A stretch of 64,000 nucleotides of DNA, from the NCBI RefSeq assembly GCF_014207375.1, contig NZ_JACHEE010000013.1, positions 105,644 through 169,643 of the forward strand. The letters are read 5' to 3'. The position numbers and the translations under genes are program-made. Below the pieces are notes generated by a model. That model was given only the letters and a program-made list of their open reading frames with translations. It did not search any database and was not told the origin of the DNA. The number at the start of each line of letters is the position of its first letter. Position 1 is the first letter of the stretch. Source of the stretch: Arthrobacter sp. AZCC_0090. Lineage in GTDB: Bacteria; Actinomycetota; Actinomycetes; Actinomycetales; Micrococcaceae. This document shows positions 45,242 to 54,165 of the stretch, one piece after another.

Positions 45242-45897
45242 CCGATAACATCAGGGTCTTGCTGGTGGACGACCATCCCGTGGTCCGGGCGGGCCTCCGG
45301 GCCATGCTTGCCGACTTCGAGGGAGTCAGCGTTGTGGCGGAAGCCTCCGACGGCGGCGCCGCCTTGGCCGAACTGTCGAAGCTCCATACCCTCGGCGAGC
45401 CAGTGGACGTGGTCCTCATGGATTTGCAGATGGGCTCGGGAATGGACGGAGTCACCGCCACCGGCAAGATCAAGGCCGGTGAAGCCGGGACTCCCCCACC
45501 GCCGGTCCTGATCCTGACCACCTACGACAACGACGCCGACATCCTCGCCGCGGTGGAGGCCGGTGCGAGCGGATACATGCTCAAGGACGCCCCACCAGAG
45601 CAAATCCGGCAAGCCGTCGTGTCTGCGGCGGCGGGCCAGACCGCACTCGCGCCCGAGGTTGCAGCGCGCCTCATGGGCCGGATCCGGAATCCGGCGCCCG
45701 CCCTGAGCACCCGCGAAGTCCAACTTGTAGAGCTCCTCGCCACCGGTATGAGCAACCGCGCAATGGCGAAGCAGCTCTTCATTTCCGAAGCCACGGTGAA
45801 GACGCACTTGGTGCACATCTACGCCAAGCTGGGCGTGGACAACAGGACTGCGGCCATCGCGGTAGCAACACAGCGCAGGATTATCCGGAGCCAATAG
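45238..45897 (+). CDS. Response regulator, NarL/LuxR family
   Basis: A 219-residue regulator. The receiver has acidic pocket Asp11/Asp12 (VLLVDDHPVVRAGL), phosphoacceptor Asp62 (VVLMDLQMG) and the conserved Lys in GYMLKDAPPEQI. The LuxR helix-turn-helix is LSTREVQLVELLATGMSNRAMAKQLFISEATVKTHLVHIYAKLGV. GTG 45238 overlaps the kinase stop. It probably regulates the divergent ABC exporter. Confidence 0.94.
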   Translation: MTDNIRVLLVDDHPVVRAGLRAMLADFEGVSVVAEASDGGAALAELSKLHTLGEPVDVVLMDLQMGSGMDGVTATGKIKAGEAGTPPPPVLILTTYDNDADILAAVEAGASGYMLKDAPPEQIRQAVVSAAAGQTALAPEVAARLMGRIRNPAPALSTREVQLVELLATGMSNRAMAKQLFISEATVKTHLVHIYAKLGVDNRTAAIAVATQRRIIRSQ

Positions 45898-45990
45898 CTC
45901 GCACGGTGGCTCGGACCCGACTGGCCTGAAGCATTACAAAAGGGGAACTAACTGTGCCTTGGATCATTCCTGTCGGCGCAAGAAGGCATA

Positions 45991-47979
45991 ATGGCGCAAA
46001 TGGGGAAAACTAAGAATCTTGTCCTAGGGCTTGCTGCCCTGATGATTGCTGGCTCGCTGTCCGCTTGCGATGACGGCCGTTCCGGGGCGGAAGGTGCGGC
46101 CAAGCAGCTGGCTTCCTCTCTGGCAGCCCTCGACGTCGGCTCACTCGCCGTTGACGGCAAGGACGCCGTCGCGGCGAATGAGCAGCTCAAGGCTGTGTTT
46201 GCTGCCCTCGACCCTGCCAAGCCCTCCGTTGAAAGCGGAGCGGTGAAGCTCGACGGCGACAAAGCCACCGTCCCGCTCAACTACACGTGGAAGATCGGAA
46301 CTGCGGAGTGGAAGTACACCTCCCAGGCCGCGCTGAAGAAGTCCGGCGACAAATGGTCCGTCCAATGGAATCCGACGCTCCTGGAGCCCGACCTCAAGGA
46401 CGGCGAGATTCTCGACAAGACCGTCACATCACCGTCCAGGGCCGACATCCTTGGTGCCGGGGACGCGAAATTGGTCAGCTACCGTCCGGTGGTTCACGTG
46501 GGCATCGACAAGACCACGATTGGGTCGGCTGATCCTGCTGTTTCCGCGGCCAAGCTTGCACAGCTGGTCGGTGTGGACGAAGCGGCGTACGTGAAGCAAG
46601 TCCAGGCGTCCGGCCCACAAGCCTTCGTCAGTGCCATCACCCTGCGCGAGGACGGCAACCGGACGGTCACGGACCAGCAGATTGCGTCGATTCCGGGCGC
46701 CCGTGGCATTCCTGATTATCTGCCGTTGGCACCGACCCGCACCTTTGCCCGCGCCGTTTTGGGTACCGCGGCTGAAGCAAGCGCCGAACAGATCCAAAAG
46801 GCCGGGGGTGCCCTCAAGGTGGGAGACACGGTCGGAACCGGCGGACTGCAGGAACAATATGACGCGCAGCTCCGGGGTCAAGATGGAGTCTCCATCAAGA
46901 CCCGGCCGCAAGGCATGACGGACGACCAGATCAAGGCCGCAAAGCCTGATCCCCGTCGAGTGCTTTTTGCCGTTGAGGCGAAGCCCGGCGAACCGGTGAA
47001 AACCACCTTGGATCCGCGATTGCAGCAACTCGCCGAGGACACTTTGGCGGGTGTTGGCCCGGCCTCGGCAATCGTGGCGCTCCGCCCATCCACCGGCGCC
47101 GTCCTGGCGGCCGCCTCCGGCCCCGGAAGCAACGGCTACAACACGGCAATGCTTGGCCAGTACGCACCCGGCTCCACGTTCAAGATCGTCGATTCCCTTG
47201 CCATGATCCGCAACGGAATGACACCGGATTCCAAGGTTGAATGCACGCCAACAATTACTGTGGATGGCCGGACCTTCAAGAACGCCGAAGGTTATCCGGC
47301 GTCGTCCTTGGGTTCTGTCGCTTTGCGCGATGCCTTTGCGCATTCGTGCAACACAGCCTTCATCAGTGCCCGCGACAACGTCAGCCAGGCCCAGCTCGAA
47401 TCCGCGGCAACCTCCCTAGGGCTGGCCGTCCAGGCGCCGAAGCTGGGGGCCGATGCTTTCCTGGGCTCGGTACCGGGAAACGCTGACGGCACCGAACACG
47501 CTGCTTCGATGATTGGACAAGGCAAAGTGCTGCTTTCCCCGCTCGCCGCAGCCATCATGGCCGCCTCGGTGGCCCACGGCGCGCCGGTGTCACCGCAGCT
47601 CGTCCTGAACCCCGGCTCAGGTTCGCCCTCCGCAGGTGCCACGCCGACGGCGTCCGGCTCGCCGTCGTCGTCGGCTACTGCCGCCGCGCCCGCAGCGTCT
47701 GATAAGCCGATCACCCCGGCGGAGGCCGCCGCGCTGGGCGACATGATGCGTGCAGTGGTGACCTCCGGCCATGCCGGATTCCTCGCGTCGGTACCTGGAG
47801 CCCCGGTGGGCGCCAAGACCGGGACGGCAGAATTCGGAAAGGACAACCCGCCCAAGACGCACGCCTGGATCGTTGCGGTCCACGGCGATCTGGCAGTGGC
47901 AGTGTTCGTCGAAGACGGCGGCCTTGGGGCGACCACCAGTGGCCCACTGCTGAAGTCGTTCCTGACCGCGGCAGGCTAA
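45991..47979 (+). CDS. Class B penicillin-binding lipoprotein (transpeptidase)
   Basis: A 662-residue peptidoglycan transpeptidase. The signal peptide has a lipobox (GSLSAC, Cys26). An NTF2-like MecA_N domain spans about 30-140, followed by a dimerisation domain. The catalytic domain shows STFK (395-398), SCN (452-454) and KTG (609-611), the complete penicillin-binding triad. A Ser/Pro/Ala-rich insert at 543-570 lies inside the transpeptidase domain. It resembles PbpA-like or PBP2a-like enzymes with intrinsic low beta-lactam affinity. ATG 45991 or 46000 could start. Confidence 0.92.
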   Translation: MAQMGKTKNLVLGLAALMIAGSLSACDDGRSGAEGAAKQLASSLAALDVGSLAVDGKDAVAANEQLKAVFAALDPAKPSVESGAVKLDGDKATVPLNYTWKIGTAEWKYTSQAALKKSGDKWSVQWNPTLLEPDLKDGEILDKTVTSPSRADILGAGDAKLVSYRPVVHVGIDKTTIGSADPAVSAAKLAQLVGVDEAAYVKQVQASGPQAFVSAITLREDGNRTVTDQQIASIPGARGIPDYLPLAPTRTFARAVLGTAAEASAEQIQKAGGALKVGDTVGTGGLQEQYDAQLRGQDGVSIKTRPQGMTDDQIKAAKPDPRRVLFAVEAKPGEPVKTTLDPRLQQLAEDTLAGVGPASAIVALRPSTGAVLAAASGPGSNGYNTAMLGQYAPGSTFKIVDSLAMIRNGMTPDSKVECTPTITVDGRTFKNAEGYPASSLGSVALRDAFAHSCNTAFISARDNVSQAQLESAATSLGLAVQAPKLGADAFLGSVPGNADGTEHAASMIGQGKVLLSPLAAAIMAASVAHGAPVSPQLVLNPGSGSPSAGATPTASGSPSSSATAAAPAASDKPITPAEAAALGDMMRAVVTSGHAGFLASVPGAPVGAKTGTAEFGKDNPPKTHAWIVAVHGDLAVAVFVEDGGLGATTSGPLLKSFLTAAG

Positions 47980-48021
47980 CGCCGGCGCACCTCAGACGCT
48001 CGCTTACCTTTGAGCTCCACG

Positions 48022-48065
48022 ACGGAAACCTTCCTGCACATCTAGTGCGGGAAGGTTTCCGTTTT
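48022..48065 (+). terminator. Terminator after the PBP gene
   Basis: CGGAAACCTTCC pairs with GGAAGGTTTCCG, with an inner GCAC/GTGC stem, and is followed by TTTTAT. It separates the PBP gene from the convergent aminotransferase gene. Confidence 0.92.
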
Positions 48066-48139
48066 ATGGCCCATATGTGCAGGAGGGTCGGGCTTTTTGG
48101 CGCGATATGTGAGCGAGGATCGCTAGGAGACCACCGGCG

Positions 48140-49564
48140 CTAGGAGACCAAGGTGTCGGCGATGTCCAGTACTTCGTCCAGGATTGCCAATCCAGCCGTC
48201 AGGTCCTCCACGCGGATGTTGCAAGGCGGAACCACGTGGATCCGATTGAAGTTCGCGAACGGGATGAGCCCGCGCGACTTGCAGGCGGCCACGAGTTGGT
48301 TCATTTCCGGGCTTGACGAACCGTAAGCGGCCAAGGGTTCCCGGGTTTCACGATCGCGGACCAACTCGATCGCCCAGAAGACGCCCTTGCCTCGGACCTC
48401 GCCTACCGACTTGTGCCGCGCGGCGAAGCCGGCCAGCGCCGGCCCGATCACCGTCTCGCCCAACAAGGCCGCGTGTTCCACGATGCCCTCGCGTTCCATA
48501 GCGTTGATGGTGGCGACGGCCGCCGCGGCAGCCAGGGGGTGCCCGGAATAGGTCAGGCCGCCCGGATATGGCCGCGTGCCGAATGTTGCCGCGATCTCCG
48601 GGCTGATCGCCACGCCGCCCAGCGGCACGTAGCCGGAGTTCACGCCCTTGGCGAAGGTCAGCAGGTCGGGGACGACGTCGAAGTGCTCGACGGCGAACCA
48701 CTTGCCCGTGCGGCCGAACCCGGCCATGACCTCGTCGGCTATGAAGACGATGCCGTACTTGGAGCAGAGTTCGCGGACACCCTGCATATATCCGGCCGGC
48801 GGCACGTAGATTCCCGCCGTTCCCGGTATGGATTCCAGGATCAATGCCGCGATGGTGGAAGGCCCCTCGAAGGCTATGAGCTGCTCGAGGTGCTCCAGGG
48901 CGCGCTGGCTCTCCTCCTCTTCCGTGGTGGAGTGGAAGGCCGTGCGGTAAAGATACGGCGGGAAGAAGTGGATGGTGCCGGTGGAACCGGTGTCGTTGGG
49001 CCAACGGCGGGGGTCGCCCGTGATGTTGATGGCGAGTTGGGTGCCCCCATGGTACGAGCGGTACGCGGAGAGGACCTTCTGTTTTCCGGTGTGCAGGCGC
49101 GCCATGCGGACGGCGTGTTCATTGGCGTCCGCGCCGCCATTGGTGAAGAAGATCCTGTTCAGTTCTCCCGGGGTCCGCTCGGCGATGAGGCGTGCGGCCT
49201 CGGACCGGGCCTCGTTGACGTAGCTGGGTGCGATGGTGCACAGTTTCGCGGCCTGGGCTGCGATGGCGGCGACGACGGCGGGGTGCTGGTGTCCGATGTT
49301 GGTGTTGACCAACTGAGAGGAGAAATCGAGGTACCTGTTGCCCTCGCCGTCCCACACGTATGAGCCCTCGGCGGCCGAGGCGACCATGGGGTCCAACAGA
49401 TCCTGAGCGGACCAGGAGTGGAAGACGTGCTTGCGGTCCAGTTCGTAGGCCCGCTTGGCAGCAGCAGCGGCGGCGGCAGCGGCGGCGGCGTTAGCACCGG
49501 CGTCGACGACGGCTCGCGGATCGGTGCTGTCGGGAAACCGGCTATTTTCAATCGTGGAAGTCAT
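48140..49564 (-). CDS. Class III (omega) aminotransferase
   Basis: A 474-residue PLP enzyme. The Schiff-base lysine is Lys306 (LLTFAKGVNSG), the cofactor-binding acid is Asp277 (FIADEVMAGFGRTG), and FFTNGGADANEHAVRMAR matches the phosphate-binding part. An alanine-rich run at 24-36 is unusual. Together with the upstream semialdehyde dehydrogenase it fits a beta-alanine:pyruvate or similar omega-amino acid transaminase. It lies 27 bp after mmsA in an operon. Confidence 0.9.
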   Translation of the reverse strand: MTSTIENSRFPDSTDPRAVVDAGANAAAAAAAAAAAKRAYELDRKHVFHSWSAQDLLDPMVASAAEGSYVWDGEGNRYLDFSSQLVNTNIGHQHPAVVAAIAAQAAKLCTIAPSYVNEARSEAARLIAERTPGELNRIFFTNGGADANEHAVRMARLHTGKQKVLSAYRSYHGGTQLAINITGDPRRWPNDTGSTGTIHFFPPYLYRTAFHSTTEEEESQRALEHLEQLIAFEGPSTIAALILESIPGTAGIYVPPAGYMQGVRELCSKYGIVFIADEVMAGFGRTGKWFAVEHFDVVPDLLTFAKGVNSGYVPLGGVAISPEIAATFGTRPYPGGLTYSGHPLAAAAAVATINAMEREGIVEHAALLGETVIGPALAGFAARHKSVGEVRGKGVFWAIELVRDRETREPLAAYGSSSPEMNQLVAACKSRGLIPFANFNRIHVVPPCNIRVEDLTAGLAILDEVLDIADTLVS

Positions 49565-49591
49565 GGACGGAAATCCTTTCCGGTGAGGGCG

Positions 49592-51079
49592 TCAGTTGTT
49601 CTGGGGGAAGCCGAGGTTGATTCCGCCGTGGCTCGGATCCAGCCAGCGGGTGGTCACTGCCTTGCCTCGCGTGAAGAATCCGACGCCTTCCGTGCCATGC
49701 GCGTGGGTATCGCCGAACAGCGAGTTCTTCCAGCCGCCGAAGGAGTAGTAGGCCATGGGAACGGGCACGGGCACGTTGATGCCCACCATGCCCACCTCAA
49801 CTTCGTTCTCGAAGCGGCGGGCCGCGCCGCCGTCGTTCGTGAAGATCGCGGTGCCGTTGCCGTAGGGGTTGGCGTTGATCGTGGCGAGGGCCTCGTCATA
49901 GCTGTCGACGCGGACCACCGAGAGAACCGGGCCAAAGATTTCGTCGCGATAAATGGACATGTCCGTCGTGACGTTGTCGAAGAGGGTGGGGCCGACAAAG
50001 AAGCCCTCACCTTCGGCGTCGGGCATCACCGAGCGACCGTCGACGACGAGCGTGGCACCGGCCGCTTCACCGGCGTCGACGTAGCCAGCCACCTTGTCCC
50101 GGTGCTGGGCGGTGACGAGCGGGCCCATGTCGCAGCCGCGGAGCCCGTCGCCGGTCCGGAGGCCGCGGGCGCGTTCGGCGATCTTCGCCACCAGGGAATC
50201 GGCGATGTCGCCCACGGCCAGCAACGCTGAAATGGCCATGCAACGCTCGCCCGCGGAGCCGAAGCCGGCGTTGATCGCAGCGTCTGCGGCGAGGTCCAAG
50301 TCGGCGTCGGGCAGCACGATCATGTGGTTCTTCGCGCCGCCCAGGGCCTGGACGCGCTTGCCGTTGGAGGTAGCGGTTTCGTAGACGTAGTTGGCGATCG
50401 GCGTGGAGCCGACGAAGGAGACGGCCTTGACGTCGGGGTGGGTGAGAAGCGTGTCAACGGCTACCTTGTCCCCCTGTAGGACGTTGAAGACCCCGTCCGG
50501 CAGTCCGGCTTCCTTCCAGAGTTCGGCCATCCAGGCCGCAGCCGTTGGGACTTTTTCGCTTGGCTTGATGATCACCGTGTTTCCGGCGGCGATGGCGATG
50601 GGGAAGAACCACATGGGCACCATGGCCGGGAAGTTGAAGGGGCTGATGATGGCCACCGGACCGAGGGCTTGGCGGATGGAGTGGATATCAACCTTGGTGG
50701 AGGCATTCTCCGTGTAGCTGCCCTTGAGCAGGTGCGGAATGCCGCAAGCGAACTCGACGACTTCCTGGCCACGCGTGACTTCGCCCAGGGCGTCGTCCAG
50801 GACCTTGCCGTGCTCCGAGGTGATGATGGCGGCGAGTTCTTCTTTCCGGGAGTTCAGCAGTTCCCGGAAGGAGAACAGGATCTGGGTGCGGCGGGCGAGG
50901 GATGTATCGCGCCATGCGGGGAACGCGGCTTTGGCGGCGGCGACGGCGGCGTTGCCGTCTTCGACGCTGGCCAAGGCCACTTGTGCGGTGACCTTACCCG
51001 TAGCGGGGTTGCTCACAGGGGCGGTGCGCTCTCCGGCCGGGACGTAGCTGCCGTTGATCCAATGCTCGATCGTGTTCAA
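49592..51079 (-). CDS. mmsA: CoA-acylating (methyl)malonate-semialdehyde dehydrogenase
   Basis: A 495-residue aldehyde dehydrogenase. The catalytic cysteine is in GSAGERCMAISALL and the NAD-binding region contains FVGSTPIANYVYE. EVVEFACGIPHLLKGSYTEN and SPFNFPAMVPMWFFPIA are characteristic of the MMSDH family rather than of other ALDHs. It converts malonate or methylmalonate semialdehyde to acetyl- or propionyl-CoA. TTG 51079 is chosen since AGGAGAACCC precedes it and the length is then normal. It is divergent from a PucR regulator. Confidence 0.93.
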   Translation of the reverse strand: MNTIEHWINGSYVPAGERTAPVSNPATGKVTAQVALASVEDGNAAVAAAKAAFPAWRDTSLARRTQILFSFRELLNSRKEELAAIITSEHGKVLDDALGEVTRGQEVVEFACGIPHLLKGSYTENASTKVDIHSIRQALGPVAIISPFNFPAMVPMWFFPIAIAAGNTVIIKPSEKVPTAAAWMAELWKEAGLPDGVFNVLQGDKVAVDTLLTHPDVKAVSFVGSTPIANYVYETATSNGKRVQALGGAKNHMIVLPDADLDLAADAAINAGFGSAGERCMAISALLAVGDIADSLVAKIAERARGLRTGDGLRGCDMGPLVTAQHRDKVAGYVDAGEAAGATLVVDGRSVMPDAEGEGFFVGPTLFDNVTTDMSIYRDEIFGPVLSVVRVDSYDEALATINANPYGNGTAIFTNDGGAARRFENEVEVGMVGINVPVPVPMAYYSFGGWKNSLFGDTHAHGTEGVGFFTRGKAVTTRWLDPSHGGINLGFPQNN

Positions 51080-51186
51080 GGGTTCTCCTGGGTTGGTTCT
51101 CAGAGGGGCGTTCGCTTCTGCGTTGCGTTCAGTTTGTCCGCCCTGCGGAGCCCTCGTAAGAGCCGATGTGTAAAGGAATCGACTCA

Positions 51187-51209
51187 AGCATTTACAATGT
51201 GTAAATGCT
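51187..51209. promoter_or_regulatory. Palindromic operator at the pucR start
   Basis: AGCATTTACA-ATG-TGTAAATGCT is a perfect 10-bp inverted repeat with a 3-nt centre. A further TGTAAA half-site lies at 51169-51174. The PucR start codon (51205) is inside the palindrome. Confidence 0.8.
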
Positions 51210-52860
51210 GCCCTCCCTTCGCTCGATCCTTGACCTTCCTGTGGTGCGCGACGCTAGCCCGGAGGTCCTGGGCGGAGAGGGCAGGCTGGATGATCTTGTG
51301 CGCTGGGTTCACGTCAGCGAGATCCTGGACCTGACAGGCCTGCTGTCCGGCGGCGAACTGGTGCTGACCACTGGCTTGGAACTCGACAAAGAACCCGGCC
51401 GCGCGGCGTCGTACATCCGCTCACTGGAACGCGCCGGGGCGGCGGGCCTGGTCGTGGAACTCACCGAACCCCGGGAGCGTACGACGGCGGCCCTGCGGTC
51501 CGCGGCTCGCTCGGCTTCGATGCCGGTAGTGATCGTCTGGCGTCGCGTGCGCTTCGTGGAAATCACGGAGATCGTGCACCGGTTGATCGTTGCCGAGCAG
51601 CTTGAACGGGTGGAGCGGGCGCGGGACGTCCACGAGGCTTTCACCGTGTTGAGCCTTGAGAGCGCCGGGACGCAGCAAGTGGTGGAGAAGGCGGCCGCAA
51701 TGATCGGTGCGCCTGTGGTGCTGGAGGACTTGCAGCATCTCGTCCTGGCCTATTCCGCCCACCATCTGGCAACCACGGAGTTGTTGGATGACTGGGAGCG
51801 GAGATCGCGGACCACTCCTTCGCTGCCGCGGGCTGATGGCTCGGCCAAGCGGATCGGTCCCGAGGGATGGCTGCAAGTCCCGGTGGGTGTTCGGCGGCAA
51901 CTATGGGGCCGCTTGGTGGTTCCTGCGCCCCTGAGCGCAGGAAGCGACGATGACATGGCGGTCATGGTCCTCGAACGGGCGGCGCAAACCCTCGCCATCA
52001 ACCGCCTGGCCGAACGGGACCAGCGCGAACTTTCCCAACAAGCGCAGGCCGGGCTCCTCAACACCCTTCGCCAACCCCGCGGACTCAGCGAGGCAGAGGC
52101 ACTCGCACGCGCCGGCTCGCTGGGCTTGAAATTGTCGCCCTACTACGTTCCCTTGGTGTTCCGGACGGCGCTTCCTGCCGCGACGGCTTCCGGGAGCACA
52201 GCGTCCCCTGATCCATTGGCAGGTCAGCAGGAGGAGCGGGTGCTGCTGGAAATCCTGGCCGAGGCACTGAAATCCACGGCCAGCAGTGGATTGACGGCCA
52301 GTATCCATTCGGGTTCGGTGGGGATGATCCTGGCTCTCCCGGCACGGCAGCTTGAAGACCCCACACTGGAGCGCCTCGCCGACGCACTCCGCGCCCACGG
52401 CGGTGACTTTGCCCCTCACTGGACCATCGGCGTCGGGCGTTACCGCTCCTCGTTGCTGGAAGCGGCGGCTGGAATCGACGAGGCCGCGCACGTTGCCGAA
52501 ACTGCTGCCACCCTCCGCGAACCAGGCAAACCGTATTACCGCGCCACGGACATCCGGCTCCGCGGCCTGCTGGCACTGATCCGCAACGATCCCCGTGTGC
52601 AGCAGTTCGTGGAATCCGAGCTTGCCCCGGTGCTGCAGGCCGAGGCAGAAGGAAAGGCCGGCTACCTTGAGCTGCTTGGACGGTATCTGGAATCCGGAGG
52701 CAACAAAGCGGCCATGGCACGCAGCGGCTACCTGAGCCGGCCAACCCTCTACGCCCGGCTGGCCAAGCTGGAGGAACTCCTGGCCGTGGATCTGGAGGAC
52801 GCAGAATCGCGAACCTCGCTGCACGTGGCTTTGATGCTTCACAGGCTGCGCGGGCAGTAG
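51205..52860 (+). CDS. PucR-family transcriptional regulator
   Basis: A 551-residue regulator. The N-terminal PucR sensory domain covers about 1-130 (LPSLRSILDLPVVRDASP and GGELVLTTGLEL), followed by a GGDEF-like middle part. The C-terminal helix-turn-helix is YLESGGNKAAMARSGYLSRPTLYARLAKLEELL. PucR regulators control purine, GABA or beta-alanine catabolism. It is divergent from mmsA and the aminotransferase, its likely targets. No ribosome-binding site precedes ATG 51205, which suggests a leaderless transcript and autoregulation by the overlapping operator. Confidence 0.92.
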   Translation: MLPSLRSILDLPVVRDASPEVLGGEGRLDDLVRWVHVSEILDLTGLLSGGELVLTTGLELDKEPGRAASYIRSLERAGAAGLVVELTEPRERTTAALRSAARSASMPVVIVWRRVRFVEITEIVHRLIVAEQLERVERARDVHEAFTVLSLESAGTQQVVEKAAAMIGAPVVLEDLQHLVLAYSAHHLATTELLDDWERRSRTTPSLPRADGSAKRIGPEGWLQVPVGVRRQLWGRLVVPAPLSAGSDDDMAVMVLERAAQTLAINRLAERDQRELSQQAQAGLLNTLRQPRGLSEAEALARAGSLGLKLSPYYVPLVFRTALPAATASGSTASPDPLAGQQEERVLLEILAEALKSTASSGLTASIHSGSVGMILALPARQLEDPTLERLADALRAHGGDFAPHWTIGVGRYRSSLLEAAAGIDEAAHVAETAATLREPGKPYYRATDIRLRGLLALIRNDPRVQQFVESELAPVLQAEAEGKAGYLELLGRYLESGGNKAAMARSGYLSRPTLYARLAKLEELLAVDLEDAESRTSLHVALMLHRLRGQ

Positions 52861-52894
52861 GAGGGGGCGTGGGCTGGGGTGTCATCATGGACAA

Positions 52895-53812
52895 ATGGCG
52901 AAGCCCTTTACTCTCACCCAGTTGCGGTATTTTGCGGTAGTGGCCGAGCTGGAGAACATGACGGCGGCCGCGGCGCGACTGTCGGTCACCCAGTCGGCGC
53001 TTTCAACCGCAATGGGGCAGCTAGAGGTCAGCCTCGGCACCCAACTCTTCGTACGCCACCGTTCCCGAGGCCTTCGTCTCACCCAGAGCGGTAGGCAGTT
53101 CGCGCAGGACATCAAGTCTTTTCTGGAGCACGCGGATTCCCTCTACGAATCCGCGCGCGGTCTGTCCACCACCCTTGTTGGCGAACTCAGGGTGGGTGTG
53201 TTCACTCCGCTGGCACCTTTCCGGCTCCCGGCGATCCTGCAGACTTTCGAAGCCCGGCATCCAGGCGTCGACGTGTCTTTCCTTGAAACCGACCTGGCGA
53301 CGCTTCAGGAGGCGCTGATGGATGGCCGCTGCGACGTGGCGCTCACCTATGGGCTGGGGCTGGGCCGCGGTTTCACTTACAAGGTGGTGGAACGAGTGCC
53401 GCCGCACGTCCTGGTCCACGAGGGACACCCTGCGGCCATCCGACCGGAACGGGAGATTGCCCTTAAGGAGCTCGACGGCGAGCCCTCCGTGGTACTGGAT
53501 CTCCCCCACACCCGGGAGTACTTCGAGCAGCTCTACGCCATGGCCGGAGTAGTCCAGAATGTCAGGCACCGTTTTGCGGGCTACGAGACCGTCCGCTCCT
53601 TTGTGGCCAAGGGGCATGGGTACGCCCTCCTCAATCAGCGACTTCACAGCGATGTCACGTACTCCGGTGGCAAGGTGGTGCCGTTGACGCTGACGGACAA
53701 TTTCCCGCCCATCGAAGTCATGCTCGTTCGGCCCGAAGGGGTGCAGGCGACCAAGCGGGTTCTTGCCTTCGAGGAGACGTGCCTGACGTTGTACGGGGCG
53801 GAACGAACCTAG
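52895..53812 (+). CDS. LysR-family transcriptional regulator
   Basis: A 305-residue LysR regulator. The helix-turn-helix is FTLTQLRYFAVVAELENMTAAAARLSVTQSALSTAMGQLE, followed by the linker helix and a periplasmic-binding-like effector domain starting near 90 (ELRVGVFTPLAPFRLPAIL). It lies upstream of, and in the same direction as, the MFS, amidohydrolase and amidase genes and is their likely regulator. ATG 52895. Confidence 0.92.
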   Translation: MAKPFTLTQLRYFAVVAELENMTAAAARLSVTQSALSTAMGQLEVSLGTQLFVRHRSRGLRLTQSGRQFAQDIKSFLEHADSLYESARGLSTTLVGELRVGVFTPLAPFRLPAILQTFEARHPGVDVSFLETDLATLQEALMDGRCDVALTYGLGLGRGFTYKVVERVPPHVLVHEGHPAAIRPEREIALKELDGEPSVVLDLPHTREYFEQLYAMAGVVQNVRHRFAGYETVRSFVAKGHGYALLNQRLHSDVTYSGGKVVPLTLTDNFPPIEVMLVRPEGVQATKRVLAFEETCLTLYGAERT

Positions 53813-54015
53813 GCCGGCCCCACACGCGGCGAGATTGTCATCGATTAGATCTATGGCATTTTCAAAAACAATCAATTGGACAGATGTGATGCGGGGCACC
53901 GAAGGTTGAACAAGTCCGGTAACCCGCGGAGGCGCTCACGCTTCAAGAAGCCCGCAAACGCAGGTCACCAAACCGAACCGGACATCAGAATGCCATCCTG
54001 ATCAAAGGAGATTCG

Positions 54016-54165
54016 ATGGTGATGAATTTCGCCGAAGGTGTCCGAGGGGTTTCCCCGAAGCGTTCCTATCGCAATATGGAAGCAATAACCGCCGAAATCA
54101 TTTCTCATGGCCGAAACAGTGCGGCCGTCGCCGGAAATACTGTCCGCCTAGCGTGGCTGCCATGA
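54016..54165 (+). CDS. 49-residue upstream ORF coupled to the MFS gene
   Basis: ATG 54016 follows AAAGGAGATTCG, a strong ribosome-binding site. The frame starts MVMNFAEGVRGVSPK and ends at TGA 54163-54165, overlapping the MFS start (ATGA). The peptide has no recognised motif and mixed third-position use. Translational coupling suggests a leader peptide that controls the transporter. A small independent protein is the alternative. Confidence 0.5.
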   Translation: MVMNFAEGVRGVSPKRSYRNMEAITAEIISHGRNSAAVAGNTVRLAWLP

